Positions 22,338-33,805 of a DNA stretch of 64,000 nt are shown piece after piece. The notes beneath the pieces are model-generated. The model worked only from the letters and a program-made list of their open reading frames with translations, was not told the DNA's origin and ran no database searches. Position 1 is the stretch's first letter. Each line of letters starts with the position of its first letter. The stretch lies in contig JAULSU010000006.1 in assembly GCA_030512335.1 (NCBI GenBank), forward strand, positions 806,001-870,000, read 5' to 3'. The DNA comes from Immersiella caudata. Its lineage: Eukaryota; Ascomycota; Sordariomycetes; Sordariales; Lasiosphaeriaceae. The translations under genes and the position numbers were made by a program.

Positions 22338-23998
22338 GTTGAGCCGATGCGGTGCTCTCTGTGGCGGCGAGCGGTCAAACGTGTTGGCCCGTTGAAGTTA
22401 AGAGAGGCAACTTGGGAGGTCGGGCAGCAATGTGGGTGAGTGCAACCTAGAGAGCAGCTCTGTGCGTCGAGGTATGCGGGGAAGCGAGACAGTCTAGGTC
22501 GGAAACTTGTTGATAGGTAGATGTGGTCTAGAGTTATGAGGGTCTAGGACGTTGGACGGGTGGAAGCGTATATGTGAGATGAACTGAGGTAGGAGATATC
22601 GGTTTGGGCAGCCCGGTTATGAAGGTGACTCGTCACAAAGCCTCGTGCGCCTTTTGATGTCGGTCCCATGCAGCCACCACAAGGCGTCAGCAACCCCAGC
22701 TCCTCAGATCCTCGAGGCACAGCAAGGCGACGAAGGGGGAAGGCGCGATGTACAGGAGGGGTGGAGGCTGTGACAAAGGCAGCATCGTCCCATTCGCGCG
22801 CGGGTTCCACGTTTTGGGGGAGCTTCGGTGATATGAGCTGTCAGTGTGACCAGCACAGATGACCGCCTAGTACAAAACGGCGTGTCGGTGGTTTTTATCT
22901 CGCCGGTTGAAGTTTGGACTCGGTCTAAGTGCTCCATCAACGCTTCCTGTGGTTGCGCAACAATTCGCCAGTAACCGTCCTAGCCAAGCTCCAGCGTGGT
23001 GGCGACCCAACCATTGCGCCATCCACGAGGCATGACGCCCCGCTGAGCACAAAGATAAGACCTCACACCACCCGCGTTCTTCGCTCGATTTCTTGAGGGT
23101 GATGAAAGGAGCCCCAGAATACCGTCCGATCCGTGCGGCTCTGAAGTTTGTTTTTCAGGAGTTCATGCATATTCTTCCCCTTCCCGACCGGGGGAAGAGC
23201 CGATAGGGTCCATGCAGTAAGACGACCCTGGCGGGCGCGGCTGGCCGATGTGAGGAAACGGCGCCTCGCCCCGCCATCGGACTTTCGGTTCCATTGCATT
23301 GGTGCTGCCAGATGGGGTGTGGGAGATCATAACGTGATCTCTCCGCAATCAGCAGCTGCATACCGATGACCGACTGTCTCACAGACGACGTGACACCTCC
23401 TTCGCTGTGTGGATTCTTGCCAAGGATTTAGGGCACTGACTTGGGAACAGTCAAAACGACGCAGGGAAGTAAAGACAAATTGTTCCGCGATGAAGATAGC
23501 CATCGTTGGTGAGTGTGTAATTGGCTTCCCCAGCATGACTGCAATTTTCGCAAGCAAAGAGGCATTGGGCGAAGATCCATAATAACCCTAACCCTGCTTA
23601 ACAATTCTTTGACCTCGGCGACAATATCTCACTTCTGCTCTCTCTGCAGTTGCATTCCCAAACAAATCTAGGGTCTTATAATGTCTTGGGGATATTCTTC
23701 TATTTTGCTCAGCTTCACCACCCACACGCTATCGGGAGGAGCACTCATATCAGTGACAGGCACCTACCCTCCCTCAGATCACAACATTTTGACTTCAACT
23801 ACATCCTCGACTGTAAGACGAAAGGAGTACTCATATCATTGACAGGTACCTACCCTTTCTTTCTCAGCATCATAACACTTAATTGGCTTCTTAGTCTCAG
23901 TCTTGGATCCGTATCCTAATTTTCAATCTTTTTTTGTGTTTTTTTTTGGCGTTGGTAAGGTTACTCCACTTTTCAAGTAACCTTGCCTGGTGGTTTGT
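22338..23998. other. intergenic, no gene seen
   Basis: This 1.66-kb stretch holds the presumed promoter of the heme oxygenase-like gene and the 3' flank of the next one. It contains a double TAACCC unit at 23583-23596 and a short direct repeat (listed). I see no supported coding frame. Confidence 0.5.
23736..23866 (+). repeat. two-copy direct repeat of about 35 nt
   Basis: ACTCATATCAGTGACAGG followed by CACCTACCCT at about 23742 recurs as ACTCATATCATTGACAGG followed by TACCTACCCT about 86 bases downstream. Differences are mainly C/T or G/T changes. The function is unknown. The copies lie 3' of the membrane-protein gene. Confidence 0.6.
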
Positions 23999-24805
23999 TC
24001 ATTGACACTGAGGGGCGGGGGGCCACTCACCAAATTCTGGTATGTGCCTACTCCACACACCCTCATACCGACTCCGATCAGAGGCCTCAGGCAACTCAAC
24101 TTCCTTCCCCTTACCCTTATCCGTCCTAGCCGGAGACCTCCCACCAGAGAGTCGCGAAGGTTTCCGAAGCTCCCTCAGCTCAATCGGGTTCGAATTCAAC
24201 GGACCAGCTGGCGAGGCCGTTCTCCTACGAGAAGTAACAGGCGCCGAGGACGCCCTCTTTTGAGAAGGACCAGCCACCGTAAGCCATCCCTTACGAGAAG
24301 GACTAGCAACAGGAGACCCCATCGAAGACCCCTCAGTCCTCTCCTCGATCGTGCTTAAGAGGCCAAGATAAGGGGAAATTCTCGGAGCCACTAGGAAAGT
24401 AGCCGCGCGACGGTTTCGGTAAGGCAGCCAAGGCTGGTCCTCATTCGGGTCGAGCGTTCCGTTACGAGCCTGTTCCAGTGTAACCTGGAGAGCGTTCTTG
24501 AAATAGAGTGCTATGTTGCGGAACTCGATCCTGTCCTGGCGCGCTCCGGAGCGGCTCTGGGCGAGGAAGAAGTTCAAGACAACGAAGATGAACAGGAGAC
24601 TACAGGCGACGATGAGGCCGATTACGGCGAGGCTGAGCACCGGTGAGGGCTGAGACCCGTTGACGGCTTGATGCTCGGTGGCTTGTGGAAGCGGAACGGC
24701 GTTGATGTTGTGTGCCATGAAGGCGGCTGCGATGATGATGATCGAAGTAATCTTTCTCTTTGAAGTGTTGGATCTCTGGGGAAAGTAGTGAAGCCTCGGA
24801 TCCAT
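23999..24805 (-). CDS. hypothetical membrane protein
   Basis: The frame encodes 268 aa. I do not recognise a family. Residues about 17-37 are hydrophobic after a basic start (RKITSIIIIAAAF...INAVPLP) and look like a signal peptide cleaved near Ala-Val. Residues about 55-82 form a clear membrane helix (VLSLAVIGLIVACSLLFIFV). The rest is cytosol-like: a conserved-looking block (RIEFRNIALYFKNALQVTLE), then a Ser/Arg/Pro-rich tail with several basic patches, ending in HIPEFGEWPPAPQ. A GGTGAGT near the end could be a donor and would change the last 13 residues. The layout suggests a single-pass type I membrane protein. The start could also be an internal ATG at residue 30, but that would lose the signal peptide. 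Confidence 0.65.
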   Translation of the reverse strand: MDPRLHYFPQRSNTSKRKITSIIIIAAAFMAHNINAVPLPQATEHQAVNGSQPSPVLSLAVIGLIVACSLLFIFVVLNFFLAQSRSGARQDRIEFRNIALYFKNALQVTLEQARNGTLDPNEDQPWLPYRNRRAATFLVAPRISPYLGLLSTIEERTEGSSMGSPVASPSRKGWLTVAGPSQKRASSAPVTSRRRTASPAGPLNSNPIELRELRKPSRLSGGRSPARTDKGKGKEVELPEASDRSRYEGVWSRHIPEFGEWPPAPQCQ

Positions 24806-25485
24806 TCACTGCAGCCTGAGCTGATGATGAGGAAAGAAAAAGCTGACTTAGAGGTCATAACTTGTGCTTAAATATATTTTGAGACATCTGGAATTCCTCC
24901 TTACGGGCTGGGCTCTAGAATATACTACGTGTGTTTTGAAGAACGAGCTTGTTCTCCGACACGGGGCTCTTCGGAGTTCGAGCTACGGCCAGAATCGAAT
25001 CGTTGTTCGAGACACAACAGACGGTTCAAACCCCCAGCTTGAAGAGACAAGGGCATTGTTAACCGATCGACGCCCTGATAAGTGAACAAAGCGGATGGTA
25101 GGAAGACAAAGCGCAAGGCGCTGTGGTCTCGGAACAATCATTCCTACCTGGCGAAAACCCGCCGAGAACAAAGCCAACGTCAACGGAACAAACGAGCCAC
25201 GATTGTTGGCCAGCAACACCAGCTCAGGCAGAGGAAACCGTAGGTTTCATGGTGATGCAGGGTTGTGTGGCATTTGCCTGAACCCAGACGCCGAGAATCG
25301 TGTTAGCCTCCTGGGAACTGGGCCTGTTTTCTAGTCCTTCCTGTGAGCCAACCCCTTTTTGTATATCCGTCAAGCATGCCTCTCCAAGTAGAACAGCGCA
25401 CATGCGTTTGCCGAGGGCCTCAAGGTTCACAAACGTCATATTCGTTCAGCCATTAATCGTGATCCATTCCCGGTGTATCTTTTGT
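24806..25485. other. intergenic, no gene seen
   Basis: A 680-base spacer between two minus-strand genes. It probably holds the promoter of the membrane-protein gene and the 3' flank of SEC28. Confidence 0.5.
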
Positions 25486-26540
25486 CTATGCGCTGACCTT
25501 CGCCTTGTACTTCGTCGCCGCCTTGTCGAACAGCTCGCTCTTCTCTGCAAGGTCTGTCAAGAAGGGATGTTGAGGCTCTACCTTTGCCAGCGAGCTGGAA
25601 GAAAGTCAGCAAGTATATTGGCAGCCTGTAACACAGGGGAACGTACCTCGTCAGCTCATTGGCGTCCTTGCCAGCGATCACGCTCAGAACCAGCAGGTTG
25701 GCAATGGCCTCCGCATACTCCGGCTCCTTCTTGAGCGCCTGCTCCAACGCCTGCTCTGCCTCCTCGGAACGTCCAAGGTGAAGCTCAGCAACCGCCTGGG
25801 AGACCAGACTCCGCACTGATGATGTTGCCGGTGCTTGCGCCAGCTCCTCGTAGACATAGAAAGCCTGCTGGTACTTCTCGCCGCCCTATACCCCAAACCA
25901 TTAGCATCTCCCAACATCACAGCAACAGAAAAGCCAACTCACCAGTCTCAACCCAACCCAAGACTCCGCCAGGTTCACCAGTAGACTATCCTGTGCCCAC
26001 CTCCTTGCAGCCGCAACCTCCTTAACCGCAAGATCATTTCGATTCTGCTGCAGATGAATCTGCACAATCAGCGCAACTGCCTCCACTATATCATCCCCAT
26101 GTCAGCTTCCCCCATCGCCCACCAGGGTATGGTACAGTATACTCACAATTCCCCTGATGCCCACTCAACAACCCCAACGCCTCCTCCGCCAGCCCCGCCG
26201 CCGCCAGCACCGTCCCCCCCACAACCTGCACCGTCGCATTATCCCCTGCGCTGCCCACCAGCTTCTGCACCGCCTTCACCGCCGCATCGCCCCGTCCTAG
26301 CGCTTGCTCCGCCAGAGCACCAACTACCTCGAGCTCGGGCTCTGACTCGCCCTGGACGTCGGCAAGGACATCTTCTGCCTGGCCGAGGGCAACGCGGGCA
26401 CGCAGCTGCAGGACGCGCGCGGGGAGGGCGTTCTCGGAGGAGAGGGACGAGGTGTCGAAGTCAATTACCTCTTGGTATTGGCCTTGGTGGAAGTGGTTGT
26501 GGATGTTGATCAGTTCGCCTTCGGCGGAGTAGGGGTCCAT
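25486..26540 (-). CDS. SEC28: coatomer subunit epsilon (epsilon-COP)
   Basis: Four exons: 26540-26147, 26085-25943, 25885-25647 and 25594-25486, with introns of 61, 57 and 52 nt. All junctions keep frame and the product is 294 aa, the usual length. Epsilon-COP is the TPR-like subunit of the COPI coat that stabilises alpha-COP in Golgi-to-ER transport. Family marks are MDPYSAEGELINIHNHFHQG at the N-terminus, YQEVIDFDTSSLS, and VALIVQIHLQQNRNDLAVKE. They continue with GGEKYQQAFYVYEELA, LHLGRSEEAEQALEQAL and EYAEAIANLLVL. The C-terminus is HPFLTDLAEKSELFDKAATKY. I chose the ATG at 26540 because the family begins there. An in-frame ATG at 26618 would add 26 residues without family resemblance. 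Its upstream region carries an E-box, a 16-bp palindrome and two TTAGGGTTA boxes. Confidence 0.93.
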
Positions 26541-26642
26541 GGTTGCGGTTATTGTTTGGGGTTTGGGTAGAGTGGGCGAGAGAGATGGTTGATAGACGTG
26601 GTTTGTGGCGCTGGTCATGGTGAGGTGGGAGGAGCTAAGCTA

Positions 26643-26790
26643 CACGTGTTTGGTGGGATGGGCTCACCTAGGTGAGCGGGTAAAAAGAGGGTTAGGGTTA
26701 TATGCTGGTCTATGTCCGTTTTTTGCACTGTGCTCCGCCCTGGACCACCTGTTTTAGTGAGAAATGGTATGCAGGGTTAGGGTTATAGGT
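26643..26790. promoter_or_regulatory. SEC28 upstream motif cluster (E-box, palindrome, two telobox-like sites)
   Basis: ACACGTGT (containing CACGTG) is near 26642-26649, the perfect palindrome GCTCACCTAGGTGAGC at 26662-26677, and GGGTTAGGGTTA-type boxes at 26689-26701 and 26773-26785. All lie 100-250 bases upstream of the SEC28 ATG chosen here. TTAGGG doublets are bound by Tbf1-type factors in yeasts. Regulatory function here is inference. Confidence 0.4.
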
Positions 26791-29145
26791 GGTACCGATC
26801 TTCTGGACGTCTGCTTCGAGGCTAAAATTGCAGTGATGAGCGAATTCGGGTTCGGGATGTGTGGCACAAACGAACAGGTCTCTGATCGACCGTACGCCTT
26901 CAATGGCCCTCAATGAATCGAATTTTGCGCCTGCGCGCTACTCACTAATGTTACGTAGACATTCCGTGTCCTTGCCTTTTGCTCTTGAGCATTTAGCTGG
27001 CTTCACCTATCGCTGCTCGGCAGGATAGGTGTGTTACCCTGATCGCAAAGTCGGGTCGCTGGAGCTATGGGCACCCTCAAGAAACGGCGATCGCACGGCG
27101 AGCAGCCATGGAACTCAGACGACGGTCATCAAGGAGCGATCCCACAAAGCGCACGGAAACACCGACACATAGCGTGCGCAACACCCGCAACCTCGCAAAC
27201 TCGCAAACTTGCCAACCGCTGAAGGATAGATCGTGGATGAGCCGCCTCGAGTCCCAAACCCTCACTGCATCCATCACCGTTGAGGCTTGGACTCCAAAAT
27301 GGTTGACCTAGCAGATATGCTCGAATCCAAAGCCCCCACGTCAGCGATTGACATCGGACGATTGGGACAAACTATTGATCTCACCGACAAAGGACGGTGT
27401 GTCGGACAGCAGAAACATTCGTGCCGGCCAACAAACCTTCGCTACGGGTCCGGTCGCTTGGGTCGGCAGCACTCAATTGACGGGCGGTGCCGAGGGATTA
27501 TATCGACTTTGCTGACTGACGACGCCGCCAATCAAGCATAGGCTACGTTTCAGTGCGATGCGGTGAGATGAAGGGTGAGGCGGGCGCAGCAGGTGAATCA
27601 CCTTGGGTCCTCGTCATATCCTCAAACCAGAAGGGCCTCCTCGACCAGATTCTGGCCGCAACCTGGTCAAGCCTCAACACCCAAGCCTAACTCGACCTAT
27701 ATCTCGACCCAACAACGGCCGCTGCCCCGCAGTGCATGAACGGGGACCGAACTTCGAGGCCCATATCGGATGTGTTGTCCTGGTCGCTCGTCGCGGTCAC
27801 CACGAGGCCGCCCAGGTAAAATTCCGTCAACCGCACACGGCATGAATGATGTGAGCTGGGAAGAAGCTCTCAACCCAGGCTCCCGGACCTTGAACTGCTT
27901 TCGCAACCGTTGCGACAGCTACATTACCAGGGCAATGAAGCGAAGCGTTTCAAGCCATGCGTCAAGGGCCAGCAGCAACGAGTGGATGTTCTAAATCCAG
28001 TCCCCACTCGGCCATGGTTGCGCTGTCGATGTGATCGAGGCTCGCAACAAACAAATTGATGCGACCAGTCGTCGTCCTTGTGCGCGCAAGCCACGGTGGT
28101 GGTGAGTTCTTTGAGGTTGCTAAAGAAAGCACACGCGGTCGCGCTGCAGCACACTTATCCGTCATATGGAAGCAGCGTGGGCGGTTGGAAGTTCTGCGTT
28201 CCGATGCACGCAACTGCAGGGCGGGACTATTTTCAAGTCTGAAACCCTGGCCTTCCAGCACAGTCTAGCTCCCGATCGCATGCAGCCTCTGCCGACATGC
28301 AGTAGCCCCCCCCTCGGCACTCAACGGCCTCGATGCGACCTCTTCGCGACATCGAGTTTGCCTCGCACAGCGATTTCGATTACTCGTACCACCAGTCCTT
28401 TTATCTCTGCTCGTGGATGGCGGGGGTAAAAGGAGGGCTGATGCAGAGGCTGAGCGAGTGCTTTTCGAGCTTTAAGATGCACCCGTACCTCATCAAACAT
28501 CTCTGCCTTGTGTTTGGCACCATCACAGCCGGCATTGCGAAACATGCCCTGATTGGCTCGCGGGTCACTGAGGTCGACTTGCAGAGTGGTGTCTTATTAT
28601 AGACACCCCGGTCAGCCCTGACGCACTCCTCCACTGGCACGGCTCGGTGCCACTCCCGACCAGGGGCCGCTTGCCGTCCTCCTCCCCCTCCGCCGCGGGC
28701 GTCGAGGGAGATGGGAGGGTTGATGGCGGGGAAACCCCCTTGTCAGGAATCAACTATCCAACGCCGAGGGGCACCGCCAACTTAGCGTTGGGTGTTGCCG
28801 GAACCTGACGAGAGATCATCAGCAGAGGCAGGGCAGTGTTTCCGCACCCGGTCTCCACGCCGAGGCAGTACTACACTGCTACTCGTAAAGTTACTGGCAG
28901 TACATAATGATGCCCTCTCCCCCGACCCCTGCCACCGCTCCTCCTGCCTCAGCCACCTGTCATCCTATGTTTCCTATGTCGAGCTAGTCAAAGACACGAC
29001 TCTGTCATGACGATCTTCCTGACATCGACTGCTCCTAGAATGTGCTTTGCGCCTTGACTTGGACGAAACCTAAACATCGAGCGCCGACTCTCCTTATGTC
29101 GTTAGTGCCTTGCAGCAGCTTGCTAGGGCCTCCTCACCTCACGGG
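26791..29145. other. 2.3-kb divergent intergenic region
   Basis: The stretch upstream of both SEC28 (minus) and the DUF6536-type gene (plus) has overlapping short frames on both strands and nothing with recognisable protein features. The longest, near 28333-28602, has no family or splice support. I see no RNA gene. Confidence 0.5.
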
Positions 29146-31690
29146 ATGGAGATAGTAATACCTCCACGGGACCATGGACCGTCAACCTTCAGATACACTT
29201 GGGACGAGAATGGCGAGGTACAGCAGGTGACAAGGTCAGTTACCACCGTCCCTCAGCCAGGGTCACGACTGACAACCAACAGAGTACGAGACGAGTCGCC
29301 TCCTCAACAACCACAGCAACGCCAATACCGCGGGAGACAAACCGTCCAGTGGCCCTTCCAAAGCATCGCCACCGAAACCGAGCTCTCCAGCGAGACAGCA
29401 ACCTCCGCTTACAACCGCCCCGTCACCTGGCAGCCCAAACGCACCTTCGACTCCGACACCAACTCGATCGAGCAAGACCTCGTCCCGGACTACGTCAAGA
29501 ACTACATCCGCGGTGAAACCCCCGAGACTGTCGCCCGACGCAAGCGTAACGGCGGAAAGCTAGGTGAGCGCGGCGTCGACGTCGCGCACCAGCACCGCCC
29601 ACATCAGTCGCGCGTCGCCGATATCGAGGGCTTCCTCGATCTCAACGATGTACCCAGCCGTATCGGATCGTCCAACGACGGCGATGAACACCGCTATATC
29701 CTCGCTAGATCGCGAGAGAAGCGAGAGGATAAGGGGTGGAGGCAGTTCACCGTTGGCTGGAAGGCAGGCGTCGCGCTCAACGCTCTCCTCACGATTTTGA
29801 TCCTGGTCGCGGGGCTGATCTGCCTTATTTATGCCCTCTCACGAGGCTCCGGAACGGCGGGGAAGTCAGTTATCTTCTCGGGATCATGTGCGAAAGTGTC
29901 GGCTATCAACTGGGGCTTGCACGCAGCGATCAATGTGTTTGTGGCGGTCTTGGTTGCGGGAGCGAATTATGTGTTTCAGGTGCTGAGCAGCCCGACGAGG
30001 ACGGAGGTTGCGGTGGCGCATTTTAGGAGGCGGTGGGTGGATATAGGGATCCCGTCGTTCAGGAATCTCGGGCATGTGGAGAAGGGGAGGGTGGTTTTGG
30101 CGGTTGCGGTGTTGGTTGCTGCGGCGTTTACGCAGATAATGTGAGTTTGGTTTGTGTTGGGATTGGTGTTGGACGTGATGCTAACGCTTGGAGGGTAGAT
30201 ATAATTCGGCGGTGTTTACCTCGCATACGACGGCGGATTACAAGCTTGTTTTGGTGACAGAGTCGTTTCTTACGGGTGCGCCGTTCAGCAATGATACGGC
30301 GAGCAATGGGGGGTTGTTGAGCAGGATCGATATCGCTTCACTTCAGCAGCTGGCGAACAGGGGGGAGTTGAGGAATCTCACGGCGGGGGAGTGCGCTCAG
30401 GAGTTTGGAGGCGCGTTTTCCACGAGCTTCGGTGCAGCGTTGGTCATCAGCGATGTCAAGTCGCAGACGAGCTCGGTTATTCAGACGACGGTGGGCAGGT
30501 TGTCGCTTGTGAGGGGTGGAGGGGGCATTGGGAATCTCACGAGGCATGTCGGGTCGGTCAAGTACTGCCTTGCTCAGCCGGCGAGGACGCAAACGTGCGA
30601 GGTCATCGCGAGCGGGCCGCTGCTGGGTGCTGTGGCGTTTCTCAACATCGTCACCGTCGTTTGCATCGCGGTGGTGATGTTTCGCAAGGCGTTTGAGCCG
30701 CTGGTTACCCTCGGCGATGCCATCACCTCGTTTCTCAAGGAGCCCGACATGAACACGCGCGGGTGCTGCCTCCTTACCAAGACCGATGTCTGGCAAGGTC
30801 GCTGGGGGCTCGACGCCGCGAAGTACTACGTCCCACGCGACCACTACTGGTTCCAAAGCGCCTCCCTCCCTCGCTGGCTCATCGCGCTCTTCATTTGGGT
30901 CTGCTGTGCGGGTTGCGCGGCCGCCGCTCTTACCCTTTCTCTCCTCTCCGACCCGGCCACACGCCTCTCCCCCTTTGGGACTGCGTCGCCGTACACCATC
31001 GTCCCTTTTACAGCTCCCGATACCGCTCTCGCTCTTCTCGCCGGCCTCCCTCACTTTTTACTACTCGCGCTCTACCTCATCGCCAACAGCATCCTCACAA
31101 CCTACCACCTCTCTCACGAATCCTCCCTCTTCGCCATCGGCCCGCCGCGCGCCCTCCGCGTCTCCGCCAACCCAGAGGGTACCCAAACCACCTCTCTCTA
31201 CCTCACCCTTCCCCGACCCACCTCCTGGACCCTCCTCATCGTCTTCGTCGGAATGGGCTTCACCCTCAGCCAGAGCATCTTCCCGGTATCTATCACCCTC
31301 AACGACGCACCCATCTCCACCGCTGCAGGCGCCTCGACGAGGGTTACTCCTCTTCTCGCTCTAGGATTCTCCTCTACCGCCCTCCTCATTTTTCTCTCCA
31401 CGCTGACTCTCCTGGCGATTACACTCATCGCGATCGGCTTCCGTCGCGCAGCCCCTGCTGCACTGGTGAATGGCCAGGCGGTCGGTAACCCCATGACGTT
31501 ACCTGCGGGGAGTTGTAGTGCCGTGATTAGCGCGAGGTGTCATGTGGGAGCGGATGCGAGTGAGCGGAATTTGTGGAGGAGGAATGTAGCCTGGGGGACT
31601 GTTAGAGAGGGGGTTGGCATGGAGGTTAGTCATTGTGGGTTTTCGGCGGGGAGGGTAAGTGTTGTTGATGTTAGTCGGAGCTATGCTTAG
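29146..31690 (+). CDS. multi-pass membrane protein, DUF6536 type
   Basis: Two exons, 29146-30140 and 30199-31690, flank a 58-nt intron (donor GTGAGT, branch GCTAAC). The product is 828 aa. A soluble, Pro/Gln-rich N-terminus of about 200 residues precedes GWRQFTVGWKAGVALNALLT, then the first membrane helix. This matches the start of the fungal DUF6536 region as I know it. NWGLHAAINVFVAVLVAGANYVF continues that domain at about residues 265-290. An extracellular-type loop with several N-x-S/T sites follows, then five or more further helices in exon 2 (for example LLGAVAFLNIVTVVCIAVVM, LPRWLIALFIWVCCAGCA and ALALLAGLPHFLLLALYLI). It ends in CGFSAGRVSVVDVSRSYA, a typical family C-terminus. The function is unknown and a plasma- or vacuolar-membrane location is inference. 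The ATG at 29146 is the first in frame. Confidence 0.85.
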
Positions 31691-32341
31691 TCTCGACGAA
31701 GTGACTGTTGAAGTGGAAGCATTTTAGGGGTTTGGCATTTCTGCTTGGGAATCGGTTGGGTTGGGTTGGGTTGGGTTGAACTAGTTGGGTTAAAACGACC
31801 TAGACGGTCTGTTTTCTGTTTACATAGGTTTCGGTGTCTCGGAGTCAAGGGCATACAGCGCAGACAGCACGGTGCTGGTCATTGCGGCGGGCGGTTGGGT
31901 TTGGTTTGGTTTTGGCTTTCGGTCTGGTCATTATACCCACTGGGAGGAAGGGGAAAGGCCCAAGAGGCTTAGATGCATTTGAATCAAATCAAAATATCAA
32001 ACTATCTATTCTCTGTCTGTCTTGAACTCTGAGTGAAGTGACGGGGTTGTCTGGGGTCGGAAGTCGCTCAGGTACCTCCGCTCGGGCACCTCGCCGATTA
32101 CACGGGTTGCCTAACGGAGACCGGGATCAAATGGCGCAATCACTGGGCTCCACACCTCGAACACTTCACTTACAAAGCCCCGTTTCGGATTTTACTACCT
32201 GGACACCATCCCTTCTTTTTTTTTCTATTCATACTAGTTCATATTAGCTCTCTACCAATTCGTAAAGTTCCTTGCTCAAAGACGATACTCCTCTTTCTTC
32301 TTTCTCTGAAGATCGGCGCTTGAAGACTCCAACAGATCACA
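31691..32341. other. intergenic with a GGGTT microsatellite
   Basis: The 3' flank of the DUF6536-type gene and the promoter of the sulfoxide reductase gene. The only feature seen is the pentanucleotide repeat listed separately. Confidence 0.5.
31754..31776 (+). repeat. (GGGTT)n microsatellite
   Basis: About four and a half tandem copies of GGTTG/GGGTT, just downstream of the DUF6536-type stop codon. Confidence 0.85.
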
Positions 32342-33623
32342 ATGGTGCACACCAGACCGACCCCCGACCGTTGACTCCACCGTTGTATCTATCACTCTGG
32401 CACTGACTAACAACACAACACAGGTCCACGCAGACGCATCCAACTTCGCCCCGGGCGTCACCAAAGAAGACGCATACGAGCAGGTCCTGCTCCAAGCAGA
32501 AGGCCTATTTTACGAGCAGCGGAACTGGGTACGCCTTTTTTACTCTTCTCTCCTAGTGTGGAACTCTGGCTAAACATGGGATTAGGTGTGGTAAGGATCC
32601 CCTGACCTTGACCTCCATGTTGACACTTCACTTGGCATTGATGAGATGAACTATTGCCCTGTCCTGTTTCAAACTTTGCTCTTCTCAGTTCCGTCTCAAG
32701 TTCCATCTCAAGTTGAGATCCCTGCGCTTTCATTAGCAAGGCAGGAGGGCTGTCCTTGGCAACGCCGACCCTATGAGATTCTCTTCCACGAGCTCGCATG
32801 TCACCACAGCTGCATACATCTTCCTGTTCGGGGGATATGTGCCATATCGTTATCTCGAACAGGGCTCTGTCGACTCCCATCGCATCTTATCCCTTTCCTG
32901 TCCTGCTGCACCGACTTACTACCTGTAATAACCTACACATAGCCTCATGCAGACCCCTTTCCAACATCCATCACAACTTTCTTTCAGCCTCGTTGTACCG
33001 CCCTTTTAACACCGTTACAACCCTTTTCCAACTCCTTTCCAACCCCTTGCAAATCCTTCCCAATCTACCTCAGTCTCTCAACCCTCACAAACCCCAGACT
33101 ATAGCCCTCCCCCCATCCTCCCCCGTCACCTCATATCAAAACCACCAAAGAACCCCAAAACAACCATTCAACACGTCAACTAACAAACCCCAGCAACCTC
33201 TCCAACGCAGCAGCCCTCCTCTGGCACGCCTACAAATCTCTCCCTTCGCCATCCAACGCCGTCAACTGGGCTGGTTTCTACACATTCGATACCCTCTCGA
33301 CACCCGCACAACCTCAACTCATCCTCGGTCCGTTCCAGGGAAAAGTAGCATGCCAAACTATTACCTTCGGGCGAGGTGTTTGCGGCGCGGCAGCGGCCAC
33401 GGGAAAGACACAGCTTGTTCCTGACGTGGATGCGTTCCCGGGGCATATCGCTTGCGATGGAGACAGCCGCAGCGAAGTAGTTGTGCCTATTGTAGTGGGC
33501 GGAAAGGTGGTCGCCATTGTTGATGTTGACTGCGCAGTCAAGGACGGTTTTGACGACGTTGATCGTGTCTGGCTGGAGAAGCTGGCTGAACTGATAGGCA
33601 ATAGCTGCGACTGGCCACAGTGA
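32342..33623 (+). CDS. free methionine-R-sulfoxide reductase (GAF domain, fRMsr)
   Basis: Four exons: 32342-32344 (only the ATG), 32424-32528, a 5-nt microexon 32586-32590, and 33194-33623. The product is 180 aa, the length of yeast YKL069W. The enzyme reduces free L-methionine-R-sulfoxide with thioredoxin, protecting against oxidation. The fold is one GAF domain: GLFYEQRNWVCNLSNAAALL (about 28-47), NAVNWAGFY, LGPFQGKVACQTITFGRGVC, and PGHIACDGDSRSEVVVPIV. Cys91, Cys101 and Cys125 fall exactly at the yeast catalytic and resolving positions. This supports the splice model, including the microexon coding Val-Cys. The third intron is 603 nt, ten times the local norm. The gene is convergent with the GH72 gene, stops 182 nt apart. 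Confidence 0.87.
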
Positions 33624-33805
33624 CAGGTATCACCATGTCCAAGACAAATAAACAAACCAAGACATAACATTTCATTCTAATCCGTCCTCCATATCTAGCC
33701 GATTAATTACTGCCGCCTTTCACAGGTCCAAAAATGAATAGATACAATTAACCATGCACCAAAAAGAGGACCATACAGGCAGGCACGGCCTCTAGTACTC
33801 GATCC

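Noticed and set aside
23583..23596. TAACCC doublet suggesting a telomere or interstitial telomere
   Set aside because: Only two units are present here and at 26689, 26773 and 42752. They are better explained as promoter boxes or chance.
32630..32720. A possible C/D snoRNA in the long intron (TTGATGA)
   Set aside because: The C box is imperfect and no CTGA box lies at a suitable distance.
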